A DNA stretch of 18,106 nt from Spongiibacteraceae bacterium (GTDB lineage: Bacteria; Pseudomonadota; Gammaproteobacteria; Pseudomonadales; PIVM01). The notes under the pieces are model-generated. The model was not told the DNA's origin, did no database searches, and was given only the letters and a program-made list of their open reading frames with translations. Location of the stretch: NCBI GenBank assembly GCA_030618505.1, contig JAUXDF010000015.1, forward strand, positions 1 to 18,106. The letters are read 5' to 3'. Numbering within the stretch: position 1 is the first letter of the stretch; each line of letters opens with the position of its first letter. The position numbers were made by a program, and so were the translations under genes. Positions 1 through 8,832 of the stretch are shown one piece after another.

Positions 1-243
1 GTCTGGGCCCGCCATATTTACAAGTCGGGTAGCTTGCCTTCTCGTTGTCGAAAAATGGAGCAATACGCTGTACTACCAGTCGGAGAGAGCTTTTATCTCT
101 CGCTGGATGTGGAGTCACATTCGAGTAGCGCGTTGATTGCCGATATCACTTTGCACAGTCCAGAGGGTGAAATCTATGCGCGAATGACAGGTGGTGAGGT
201 CACCATTAGTGAATCACTCAACAAACTGTTTGAACGTAGCTAG
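1..243 (+). CDS. pfaA: PfaA C-terminal end (PUFA synthase subunit A), partial
   Basis: The reading frame is open from base 1 and stops at TAG 241-243, so this is the 3' end of a gene that starts outside the window; 80 codons are visible. The peptide (WARHIYKSG..., ...SESLNKLFERS) looks like the extreme C-terminus of PfaA. In the family, PfaA is a very large multidomain protein with KS, malonyl-AT, tandem ACPs, KR and a C-terminal dehydratase-like hot-dog region. The visible part fits the last strands of that hot-dog fold: ALIADITLHSPEGEIYARMTGGEV is a typical beta-hairpin pattern. Identification rests mainly on position, 55 bp before pfaB and on the same strand, which is the canonical pfaABCD order. 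No catalytic residue is visible in the fragment. A TTG or ATG inside it should not be taken as a true start. Confidence 0.8.
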   Translation, partial: VWARHIYKSGSLPSRCRKMEQYAVLPVGESFYLSLDVESHSSSALIADITLHSPEGEIYARMTGGEVTISESLNKLFERS

Positions 244-261
244 CAGTTAGTTAGCAGTCAG
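241..261 (+). repeat. 10-bp imperfect tandem repeat at the pfaA stop codon
   Basis: TAGCAGTTAG (241-250) and TAGCAGTCAG (252-261) lie one base apart. The first copy contains the pfaA stop codon. It is probably a small slippage duplication in the pfaA-pfaB spacer; no function can be assigned. Confidence 0.5.
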
Positions 262-298
262 TAATAACAGAAAGTAAATAGCAGGTAATGAAACGTAC

Positions 299-2869
299 AT
301 GAGCAATAGAATTGCAATTACAGGCATGGAAGCCATCTTTGCCGATGGGCGAGGTATAGACAGTTTTGATCGCTATCTCTATGACAGTGATCAGCACTTT
401 CTTGCTGATCCCGGCTTGTCCGGAAATGTTGCGAAGAGTGATAGTCAGGAACAGACGTTTGCTGCGTGGTTGTTGCATGATTATAACGTTAGCACCTTGG
501 CAGAAAAATTACTGGATTCTGTTGCTCATCAAATGAATTTGTCCAGTCAGGAAATTGATCTGGTACTGTTTAGTTGTGCTGAACAAACAAAAAGTGCTTT
601 GGGTGAGTTGCAAGAAAAATTACATTCCTTTGTCATCGTATCTTCCCTGCGTGAAGGCCTGCAGAAAGTTGAGAATATTCTTAAAGACAGCGAGCGGGTT
701 GTTGCCCTGGTGGCGATTCACCTCTTGGCTGATTCTGAAATGACCGTGAGTGAGTCACAGGAGTCGCAGAACCTGACACTCGCTTTTGAAGCGGGGATGG
801 GTAGTTATCTTCGTGGTGAGGGCGGTGGTGTTATTTTGTGTAAGGCGGCAAATACCGCACTGTCTTTGGGCGATAAAATTTATGCTTTTATTGATGCTGT
901 TGCCTGCAGTGAAAAACCTCTGCAGGCCTGTGAGCAGGCATTGCAGCAGGCTGAGATAAAACCTGCCGACATTAATTATCTTGAAGCAAGCGCCAGTGAT
1001 CAGCAGCGGGCTCAGGAAATCGAGCTGGAGAGTATGCTGGAGTTTTATCGTAATGACGGTGAGCTCAGTTGTGCTTTGGGAAGTGCTCGCTCGGTGATGG
1101 GCGAATGCGGCGAATTTTCCTTGCTTGCCGGTTTAATCAAAACAGCACTTTGTTTATATCATCGTTATATTCCCGGTGTTATCCATTGGAAAAAACCTCG
1201 GCAGCTGGATAACTGGAGTAAATCCCCATTTTATTTTCCGGCCAGTTCTCGGCCCTGGTATCTGGAGTCCGAGCAGCACAAACGTTTTGCCGCTTGTAAT
1301 GTTCAGGAGGCTGAACTGTTTACTCATCTGGTGCTGTCGGAAAACGAAGAAGACAACGATCGACAAAGCGGTTATCTGACCGAACTGCCGTTGCATTTTT
1401 TCCCGATGGCCGGTGATTCTCTCGATAGTCTTGAGGATCAATTACTTGATCTAAAGGCCATTGTAGAGGCGGCGGATTGCGCTAAAACAGCATCACGAAA
1501 GTGCTATGAAAAATACCAGTGCCATAGTCATGCGCCCTATGCTCTGGTGATTCTTGGCGAAGAAAAGGATGAGCTGCTTAATGAAATAAGAATGATGGCT
1601 GCTGGCATTGCCGCCGCCTTTGATAATAAACAGGAATGGAAAACACCTAAAGGCAGTTATTTTACTCCTTGTCCGGTGGGCCTTATGTCAGCGGAAAAAA
1701 ATTCAGGCGGGGCCAATACGAATAATGGCGTAGCGTTTGTTTACCCCGGCGTTGGTGCAGCCTACGTAGGGTTGGGGCAGGATCTGTTTCATATGTTTCC
1801 CGAATCGTTTAAAGCGACCGGGAATATGTCTCGAAATATTGGTGCGATGCTCAAAGACCGTATTATTAATCCCCGCAGTCGTGTTGCACTGAGTTTTCAG
1901 GAGAAAAAAGCACTGGATTTGCAATTGCGCAATAGTTTAGCAACGATCAGTGAGTGTGGTGTCGGATTTTCCTATGTGGTTACCAAAATTTTTCAACAAA
2001 GTTTTGATATCGAAGCCGATTTTGCCATAGGTTACAGCATGGGTGAAGTCAGCATGTATACCGCCATGGATTGCTGGCAAGATCCTGGCGCATTAAGTGC
2101 ACGACTGGCGGTATCCCCGACCTTTAATCACAACTTAACCGGTGAAATGCGCACTCTGCGCAGGCACTGGGATCTGCCGCCAGCTGAAGCAGGTGAGAGT
2201 GGATGCCTGTGGGAAACCTTCGCTTTAAAGGGGACAGTCGAGGAAGTTTCACAAGCCTGTGAAGATGAAGACAGAGTTTATATCACTATTATTAATACCC
2301 CCGACAGCGTGGTGATCGGTGGAGACCCAGAGGCCTGTAGACGAGTGATCAAAACTTTGGGTGTTCGTGGAATGGCGATGGAGCTTTCATCGGCGATACA
2401 CAGTGCTCCGGCGTTTAAGGAGTATGAGAATATGGAAAAGCTCTACACCTTGGAGGTGGCGGAAAAAATTAATACCAAACTTTATTCTTCCTCCTGTTAT
2501 TTGCCGGTTCCCCAGCGCGGGAAAGCCATTGCCAATAGCATTGCGACCTGCTTTTGCGAGCAGGTCGATTTCCCGCGACTGGTGAATACCATGTATGACA
2601 AGGGCGCCAGAATGTTTATGGAAATGGGTGCGGGGCGTTCCTGTTGTAGCTGGATAGATAAAATTCTAAAGCATGACGGTGAGCACAAACCTCATGTTTC
2701 AATTCCCGTTGACGCCAAGGGCACCCCTGACTATATAACGATAGCCAGATCTTTGGCCAAGTTGGTCAGTCATCGGGTTGATGTGAATTTGGATGCCATG
2801 TATTTTGGCTCGATGTTGAATCATTATCATTCCTCGGTACAGAATGAAAAAGCAATAAGCCCGTGTTGA
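299..2869 (+). CDS. pfaB: PfaB: PUFA synthase subunit B, KS-like plus acyltransferase
   Basis: 856 aa, similar to PfaB proteins of EPA/DHA producers. Residues ~1-440 are a ketosynthase-like fold that cannot be catalytic. The active-site Cys segment is missing, the HATGT position reads EASAS, and the KSNIGH-equivalent is RSVMGE; GEGGGVILCK is the best-preserved KS motif. Residues ~476-830 are an acyltransferase. It starts with AFVYPGVG (479-486), has the nucleophile motif GYSMGE with Ser580, and has a candidate catalytic His701 in SAIHSAP. In the family PfaB is linked to the identity of the final product (EPA or DHA) and may act in acyl transfer or hydrolysis off the ACPs. Start ATG 299 overlaps the stop of a 4-codon mini-ORF (288-302). 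The Shine-Dalgarno is weak (AGGT at 283-286, 12 nt away), which suggests coupling to upstream translation. The stop is 100 bp before pfaC. Confidence 0.93.
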   Translation: MSNRIAITGMEAIFADGRGIDSFDRYLYDSDQHFLADPGLSGNVAKSDSQEQTFAAWLLHDYNVSTLAEKLLDSVAHQMNLSSQEIDLVLFSCAEQTKSALGELQEKLHSFVIVSSLREGLQKVENILKDSERVVALVAIHLLADSEMTVSESQESQNLTLAFEAGMGSYLRGEGGGVILCKAANTALSLGDKIYAFIDAVACSEKPLQACEQALQQAEIKPADINYLEASASDQQRAQEIELESMLEFYRNDGELSCALGSARSVMGECGEFSLLAGLIKTALCLYHRYIPGVIHWKKPRQLDNWSKSPFYFPASSRPWYLESEQHKRFAACNVQEAELFTHLVLSENEEDNDRQSGYLTELPLHFFPMAGDSLDSLEDQLLDLKAIVEAADCAKTASRKCYEKYQCHSHAPYALVILGEEKDELLNEIRMMAAGIAAAFDNKQEWKTPKGSYFTPCPVGLMSAEKNSGGANTNNGVAFVYPGVGAAYVGLGQDLFHMFPESFKATGNMSRNIGAMLKDRIINPRSRVALSFQEKKALDLQLRNSLATISECGVGFSYVVTKIFQQSFDIEADFAIGYSMGEVSMYTAMDCWQDPGALSARLAVSPTFNHNLTGEMRTLRRHWDLPPAEAGESGCLWETFALKGTVEEVSQACEDEDRVYITIINTPDSVVIGGDPEACRRVIKTLGVRGMAMELSSAIHSAPAFKEYENMEKLYTLEVAEKINTKLYSSSCYLPVPQRGKAIANSIATCFCEQVDFPRLVNTMYDKGARMFMEMGAGRSCCSWIDKILKHDGEHKPHVSIPVDAKGTPDYITIARSLAKLVSHRVDVNLDAMYFGSMLNHYHSSVQNEKAISPC

Positions 2870-2969
2870 TTAAGAGTAGAAACAAATGGCGTGTTGCTGC
2901 ATAGATACCAGCGACCGTGACGTAAAAAAATAGTTAAGATAACAATAACTAGAGAAGAGCTGATTGAGT

Positions 2970-5900
2970 ATGGAAAAGATTGCAGTTATTGGTATGGCCA
3001 ACCTCTTCCCGGGTTCGAAGGGGCTTGATGAATTCTGGCAGAACCTTCTTCACAAGCGTGATAGTCGCAGCGAAGCTACCCGGCATCAAATGGGTGTTGA
3101 CCCACATGCCTATGATGGCGAAGAAGGCGATACGGATAAATATTACTGTCTGCGTGGTGGTTATATTCACGACTTCAAGCTGGACTGCGAAGGATACGCT
3201 TTGCCTGCGGAGTATTTACGCCAGCTTGATGATGTTCATCACTGGTCGCTGTATGTCGCGCGTGAAGCCTTAAGTGATGCCGGTTATTTGCAAGATGAAA
3301 ATACTTTGGCTGACTGTGGTGTCATTCTTGGTAACCTTTCTTTCCCCACTAAAAAATCCAATCACCTGTTTATGCCGCTGTATCATAAAACCGTGGAAGG
3401 TGGTTTGCAGAGTTTGTTGGGTAACTCCTCTTTTCAATTAGCCAATTTCTCTGAGAGTCAGGACGTTCATCCTGCCAATGCATTAATTGCCGGTTACCCC
3501 TCCGCGCTCATTGCTCAGTCACTGGGCTTGGGAGGCACAAACTTTTCACTGGATGCTGCCTGTGCATCCTCCTGCTATTCAGTCAAATTGGCCTGTGATT
3601 ATTTGAATACAGGTAAAGCCAATTTGATGCTGGCAGGTGCGGTGAGTGCCTCAGATCCGTTTTTTGTCAATATGGGTTTTTCTATTTTTCATGCTTACCC
3701 GGGCAATAAAAAAAGCGCACCATTGGATAAAAACAGCGAAGGGTTATTTGCCGGCGAAGGTGCCGGCATGATGGTGCTAAAGCGCTACAGTGATGCCCTT
3801 GCCGATGGTGATCATATCTATGCGGTTATTAAGGGTGGCGGTTTATCCAATGATGGTAAGGGTGAATTTGTATTAAGTCCAAACACCAAAGGGCAAGTGC
3901 TGGTTTATGAGCGTGCTTACGCCGATGCCGATATTGATCCGAAGGATGTTGAGTTTGTTGAATGTCATGCCACCGGTACCCCCAAGGGTGACAAGGTTGA
4001 GCTGACTTCGATGGAAACTTTTTTTGGTCGTCACAATAACCGGCCACTGATAGGCTCGGTAAAATCCAATGTTGCTCACCTGCTTACCGCTGCTGGTATG
4101 CCTGGCATGATGAAGGTCATCACTGCAATGAATGAGGGCATTATTCCGCCAACCATTAACCTTAAAGAGCCAGTGCAAACCACCAAGGGTTATATGAGTG
4201 CGGATCTAATTCCCACCGAAACGGTGCAGTGGCCAGATCGTGGAGATGGCGGGCCGCGTCATGCTGGCGTGAGTGTTTTTGGTTTTGGCGGCAGTAACGC
4301 CCACTTGGTTTTTGAGCAAGCGCGAGGCGAACCCGCAGCAAACGGCGCACCACAGGATCATTACCAGCCCATGGCTATTGTGGGCATGGATGCGCATTTT
4401 GGTGATTGTGAAGGGCTGGATAATTTCACTGATACGGTGCTTAATGCTAAGCAGCACTTTCGTCAGTTACCGGAAAAACGATGGAAAGGTATCGAGAGAG
4501 AAAGTGCGCTGCTTGATGGTCTTGAAAATTCGCAGGCACCGCTTGGTGCTTATATAGAGCAGTTTGATCTCGATTTTCTGAGATTTAAAGTGCCGCCCAA
4601 TGAAAATGATCGCTTGATTCCTCAGCAGTTAATAATGATGAAAGTGGCCGAAAACGCCTTGAAAGAAGCGCAGCTAAGTGAGGGTGGAAATGTCGCCGTA
4701 TTAGTAGCGATGGGTGTTGAGTTGGAGCTGCATCAGTTCCGCGGTCGGGTGAATTTAGCGACGCAAGTTGAAGAAAGCCTGCGAGCCAGTGGTATAAACC
4801 TGAGTGCAGAGCAGCAGCAACAATTAACATTGATTGCCAAGGACAGTGTACATGACGCCGGCCAGTTAAATCAGTACACCAGTTTTATTGGTAATATTAT
4901 GGCCTCAAGGATCTCCTCCTTGTGGGATTTTTCCGGCCCAGCGATTACGCTTTCAGCCGAGGAAAATTCTGTCAATCGCTGTCTGGAAATTGCGGATAAC
5001 CTTTTCCAAACATCCGATATTGAAGCGGTTGTTGTTGCTGCGGTAGATCTGGCGGGTAGTGTCGAAAATGTAACTTTACGTAATCGCATTGTGCGTTTAA
5101 ACAGTGGTCCTGCCACCTTGAGTCTGGCCGAGGGTGTTAATGGCTGGATGGTTGGAGAAGGTGCGGGTGCTGTGGTATTAAAAAGGCTGAGCGAAGCACA
5201 ACGCGATGGTAATAAAATATACGCGGCTATCGAGTCGATTGCCTTTAACACTGGCGTTGATGCAGAGGCTGTTGCTATAACGGCCGAAGATGCACTGCAT
5301 AAGGCGGGTCGCGATGCTGCAGAGATTGGTTATCTGGAGCTTAATGCCTCAGGTGTTGCAGCAGAAGATCAGGCAGAGTTACAGGGGCTTGGTCTTTATG
5401 GGCAAGTAACCGTTGGCAGTGCCAAGTCCAATATCGGTCATAGTTATTCTGCTGCGGGTATGGCAGCGATGATTAGAAGTGCGGTGATTTTGCATAAGGC
5501 CGTATTGCCTGCGGTACCGCAGTGGAGTGATACGACTTCTGCTATTGATTTCGCCGTGCCAACACAAGCACAAGCTTGGTCTAGCGACCAGCGAGTGGCC
5601 GCCATCAGCTGTTTGGGTTTTGATGGCAGTAGCAGTCATGTGGTTTTGTCCGCAGTACCGGGTCATGAAAAATTTAGTGGAGCAGCAAAATCCGCCGGTA
5701 AAGTTCGGCCGCAATTAATAAAAACGATTATTCTGGGAGGCGCTGCTATTCAGGACGAGATTTTATCAGCCAAGAATATGCAAGCCTTTGAATACTTGCG
5801 CAAAGATCTCCAGGGCAAGCATTTAACCGCTCCGCCAGAGGTGGTTGCGCAGATCTCCAATACCGAACCAGTTAGCATTCCGCAAGCTTCATTGTCGCGG

Positions 5901-8750
5901 GCGCCAGCAATGGAAGAGAATACTATGAAAACAATAACGAACAAACGAAACTCTGCTAGTAATGTGTCTGCTACAGCAATAGTGGAAGGCTCTCCGCAGT
6001 TTTCCAAGTTTCAGCAAAACCTGTCACAGGTTTCCAGAGCACATGCTGCTTTTTTGGATTCGCGTCAGCAATCAATGCAACAGATGGGGGAGCTAATTGA
6101 GATTCAAACCCAAGTGCTGACAAATGGCGGTGCTAATGTCACCGTGCCTGTTTCGACTTCAATCGCTGTAAATGTTAAAGCTGAGATGCCTCCTTTAGTT
6201 GAGCGTTATAGTCAGCCCAAAAATATTATCTGGGATACCGATGCTTTGGTGGAGTTTGCCGAAGGAAAAATTGCTAATGTATTTGGTGAAGAGTATGCCT
6301 CGATTGATAATTATGGTCGTCGGGTGCGCTTGCCAACCACTGATTATTTGCTAGTAAGTCGTGTTACCGAGCTTGAGGCAACGATCAATGAATATCGTCC
6401 CTGTATGATGACTACCGAATACGATATTCCCACCGATGCGCCTTATCTGGTGGATGGTCATATCCCCTGGGCTGTATCCGTGGAGTCGGGGCAGTGTGAC
6501 CTTTTATTGATTGCCTATCTGGGTATTGATTTTACCAATAAAGGTGATCGTATCTATCGTCTCCTCGATTGTACGCTGACCTTTATGGATGATATGGCCT
6601 TTGGTGGTGAAACACTGCGTTATGAAATCTATATTGATTCCTATGCTAATAATGGCGATACCCTGTTGTTCTTTTTCCACTATGACTGTTTTGTCGAAGA
6701 TAGATTGGTATTAACCATGCGCGGTGGTTGTGCAGGATTTTTTACCGATGATGAATTGAAAGATGGCAAAGGTGTTATTTTAACGGAAGATGAAAAAACC
6801 GAGCGAGCGAATACGATTAAGCAAAGCTTTTCACCGATTATTGCCAATACACAAACGGCATATAGCTATGACGATATTCACAAGCTGATTAATGGTGATA
6901 TTGTTGGTTGTTTTGGCAGTGATTACGATCAAGGCGGATTTAACCCCTCGCTGAAATTTGCATCAGAAAAATTCTTAATGATTGAACGAGTCAGCAAGGT
7001 TGATCGCACCGGTGGCCCCTGGGGTTTGGGTTTGCTTGAAGCACACAAACAGCTTGAGCCTGAGCACTGGTATTTCCCTTGTCATTTTAAAGATGATCAG
7101 GTTATGGCTGGATCGCTTATGGCCGAAGGTTGTGGTCAGCTGGTGATGTTCTTTATGCTGTATTTGGGTATGCAGGCTGATGTTAAAAATGCCCGTTTTC
7201 AGCCTATGCCGGGTGAGGCGCAAAAGGTTCGCTGTCGTGGACAGGTGTTGCCACAATCGAATGTTTTAACCTACCGTATGGAAGTGGTTGAAATTGGTAT
7301 GTCTCCGGCGCCGTATATAAAAGCTAATGTCGATATCATTCTTGATGGCAAGGTGGTTGTAGACTTTAAGAACCTGGGTGTGATGATGAAAGAGCAGGCA
7401 CCCGATGCGCCCTATGCGCTGGCAATTCCTGGTGGGGTGTCGGCAGTACCTGTTCAGCAGATTGAAGCTGTCAAAGTAGAAAAAGATCCTTTTGCTAATC
7501 CAAATGCACCTCTAATGAGAGTAGAAGCTGATCTTAATGCCAGAAAAGAAAAAGGTGTTACCCCAATAAAACATTTTGAAGCGCCTTATGTTCAAGGGCA
7601 GAACCGTGTTCCCAATACTGCACCGTTTACACCCTGGCATCTGTTTGAGTTTGCCACCGGTGATCTGGGCAAATGTTTTGGTCCTGACTATGATGTTTTT
7701 CAGGGCTTGATTCCACCGCGCACACCTTGTGGTGATTTGCAGCTAACAACACGGGTATTGGAAGTCCGCGGTGAGCGTGGAGACCTGAAAAGTACCGCCT
7801 ACTGTAAAGCTGAATATGAAGTGCCTGAAGATGCCTGGTATTTTGAAAAGAACAGTCATGCCTCAGTAATGCCCTATTCTGTTTTAATGGAAATTTCTTT
7901 ACAGCCCAACGGTTTTATTTCTACCTATGTGGGGTCGACACTCGGCTTTCCCGGTCAGGAATTATTTTTCCGCAACCTTGATGGTACTGGAAAATTACTG
8001 CGTGATGTTGATTTGCGTGGTAAGACCATTGTTAATGATTCGACTCTACTGAGTACCAGTATTGCTGGTAACAATATTATCCAGTCCTTTACCTTTACGC
8101 TGAGTGTTGATGGCGAGCCTTTCTATGATGGTAAGGCTGTTTTTGGTTATTTTACTGCCGATGCGCTAGCTAATCAGTTGGGTATGGATAAGGGCAAGAC
8201 CACCAATGGCTGGCATATTGATAACAATGTAGCCCCGGAACGAATTGATCTGACTTCTGCCGATGCACCGATGTTCCAGGCACCGGCTGGCAAACCGCAT
8301 TATCGCCTGGCCGGCGGTCAGCTGCATTTTATTGATACGGTTGATATTGTTGAAGGTGGCGGTAAGGCAAGCAAAGGTTATATCTATAGTGAGCGAACCA
8401 TTGATCCCGATGACTGGTTTTTTCAGTTCCATTTTCACCAGGATCCGGTTATGCCAGGTTCCCTGGGAGTTGAAGCGATTATCGAATCAATGCAAGTTTT
8501 CGCGCTTAAAAATGATCTGGGGGCAGATCTGCTTAATCCAAAGTTCTCACAGATATTAAGTACCATCGTCTGGAAATATCGTGGGCAGATTGTGCCAACG
8601 AATCGACAAATGGCTTTGGACGTACATATTACTGATGTAATTAAAGAACCCGGTAAGGTGACCATTGTTGGTGATGCCAATCTGTCAAAGGATGGTTTGC
8701 GTATCTATGAACTTAAAGATATTGCTATCTGTCTCGAAGAAGCTAAGTAA
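2970..8750 (+). CDS. pfaC: PfaC: PUFA synthase subunit C, KS-CLF-(pseudoDH-DH)x2
   Basis: 1926 aa from ATG 2970. That start is preferred over TTG 2964 because the protein then begins MEKIAVIGMA, as KS domains do, with AGAGAAGAG (2951-2959) upstream. Residues 1-455 are an active ketosynthase: Cys198 in DAACASS, His333 in HATGTP, Lys365 and His370 in KSNVAH. Residues ~466-893 are a chain-length factor: a KS fold whose Cys is replaced by Glu665, with KSNIGH (819-824) kept. A low-complexity, Gln-rich linker (~894-1080) follows. Then come four hot-dog folds: a pseudo-DH (~1083-1240, no His), DH1 (His1372/Glu1386), a second pseudo-DH (~1555-1700) and DH2 (His1821/Glu1835 in HFHQDPVMPGSLG). It condenses malonyl units and dehydrates/isomerises the 3-hydroxyacyl intermediates, giving cis double bonds. 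Length is typical (about 1,900-2,050 aa). No frameshift or internal stop is seen. Confidence 0.95.
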   Translation: MEKIAVIGMANLFPGSKGLDEFWQNLLHKRDSRSEATRHQMGVDPHAYDGEEGDTDKYYCLRGGYIHDFKLDCEGYALPAEYLRQLDDVHHWSLYVAREALSDAGYLQDENTLADCGVILGNLSFPTKKSNHLFMPLYHKTVEGGLQSLLGNSSFQLANFSESQDVHPANALIAGYPSALIAQSLGLGGTNFSLDAACASSCYSVKLACDYLNTGKANLMLAGAVSASDPFFVNMGFSIFHAYPGNKKSAPLDKNSEGLFAGEGAGMMVLKRYSDALADGDHIYAVIKGGGLSNDGKGEFVLSPNTKGQVLVYERAYADADIDPKDVEFVECHATGTPKGDKVELTSMETFFGRHNNRPLIGSVKSNVAHLLTAAGMPGMMKVITAMNEGIIPPTINLKEPVQTTKGYMSADLIPTETVQWPDRGDGGPRHAGVSVFGFGGSNAHLVFEQARGEPAANGAPQDHYQPMAIVGMDAHFGDCEGLDNFTDTVLNAKQHFRQLPEKRWKGIERESALLDGLENSQAPLGAYIEQFDLDFLRFKVPPNENDRLIPQQLIMMKVAENALKEAQLSEGGNVAVLVAMGVELELHQFRGRVNLATQVEESLRASGINLSAEQQQQLTLIAKDSVHDAGQLNQYTSFIGNIMASRISSLWDFSGPAITLSAEENSVNRCLEIADNLFQTSDIEAVVVAAVDLAGSVENVTLRNRIVRLNSGPATLSLAEGVNGWMVGEGAGAVVLKRLSEAQRDGNKIYAAIESIAFNTGVDAEAVAITAEDALHKAGRDAAEIGYLELNASGVAAEDQAELQGLGLYGQVTVGSAKSNIGHSYSAAGMAAMIRSAVILHKAVLPAVPQWSDTTSAIDFAVPTQAQAWSSDQRVAAISCLGFDGSSSHVVLSAVPGHEKFSGAAKSAGKVRPQLIKTIILGGAAIQDEILSAKNMQAFEYLRKDLQGKHLTAPPEVVAQISNTEPVSIPQASLSRAPAMEENTMKTITNKRNSASNVSATAIVEGSPQFSKFQQNLSQVSRAHAAFLDSRQQSMQQMGELIEIQTQVLTNGGANVTVPVSTSIAVNVKAEMPPLVERYSQPKNIIWDTDALVEFAEGKIANVFGEEYASIDNYGRRVRLPTTDYLLVSRVTELEATINEYRPCMMTTEYDIPTDAPYLVDGHIPWAVSVESGQCDLLLIAYLGIDFTNKGDRIYRLLDCTLTFMDDMAFGGETLRYEIYIDSYANNGDTLLFFFHYDCFVEDRLVLTMRGGCAGFFTDDELKDGKGVILTEDEKTERANTIKQSFSPIIANTQTAYSYDDIHKLINGDIVGCFGSDYDQGGFNPSLKFASEKFLMIERVSKVDRTGGPWGLGLLEAHKQLEPEHWYFPCHFKDDQVMAGSLMAEGCGQLVMFFMLYLGMQADVKNARFQPMPGEAQKVRCRGQVLPQSNVLTYRMEVVEIGMSPAPYIKANVDIILDGKVVVDFKNLGVMMKEQAPDAPYALAIPGGVSAVPVQQIEAVKVEKDPFANPNAPLMRVEADLNARKEKGVTPIKHFEAPYVQGQNRVPNTAPFTPWHLFEFATGDLGKCFGPDYDVFQGLIPPRTPCGDLQLTTRVLEVRGERGDLKSTAYCKAEYEVPEDAWYFEKNSHASVMPYSVLMEISLQPNGFISTYVGSTLGFPGQELFFRNLDGTGKLLRDVDLRGKTIVNDSTLLSTSIAGNNIIQSFTFTLSVDGEPFYDGKAVFGYFTADALANQLGMDKGKTTNGWHIDNNVAPERIDLTSADAPMFQAPAGKPHYRLAGGQLHFIDTVDIVEGGGKASKGYIYSERTIDPDDWFFQFHFHQDPVMPGSLGVEAIIESMQVFALKNDLGADLLNPKFSQILSTIVWKYRGQIVPTNRQMALDVHITDVIKEPGKVTIVGDANLSKDGLRIYELKDIAICLEEAK
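5912..5927 (+). promoter_or_regulatory. Possible internal ribosome binding site and in-frame ATG in pfaC
   Basis: GGAAGAG (5912-5918) lies 6 nt before ATG 5925, which is in the pfaC frame (Met986). A further in-frame ATG is at 5910. The position is exactly the linker between the KS-CLF half and the dehydratase half. Initiation here would give a ~941-aa protein with all four hot-dog folds. The match is better than the apparent RBS of pfaB, but use in vivo is unproven; chance purine runs in coding sequence are common. Confidence 0.3.
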
Positions 8751-8820
8751 AGGCTGAGTATTAAAAGTAATAAAATAAAATTAATAGCAAATACCGACAA
8801 AAAGAAAAAGACGGTGTTAT

Positions 8821-8825
8821 GAGGA
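8821..8825 (+). promoter_or_regulatory. Ribosome binding site of pfaD
   Basis: GAGGA lies 7 nt upstream of ATG 8833. It is the clearest Shine-Dalgarno in the cluster and fixes the pfaD start. It sits in an A-rich, otherwise featureless 82-bp spacer after pfaC. Confidence 0.75.
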
Positions 8826-8832
8826 TAAAAAT

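Noticed and set aside
2980..3273. 97-aa + strand reading frame inside pfaC
   Set aside because: It is an out-of-frame shadow of the KS domain, whose own frame has intact catalytic motifs.
4871..5251. 126-aa - strand reading frame opposite pfaC
   Set aside because: It is antisense to the CLF domain, with no recognisable motif or RBS, and its Ser/Thr/Ala-rich make-up is typical of antisense shadows.
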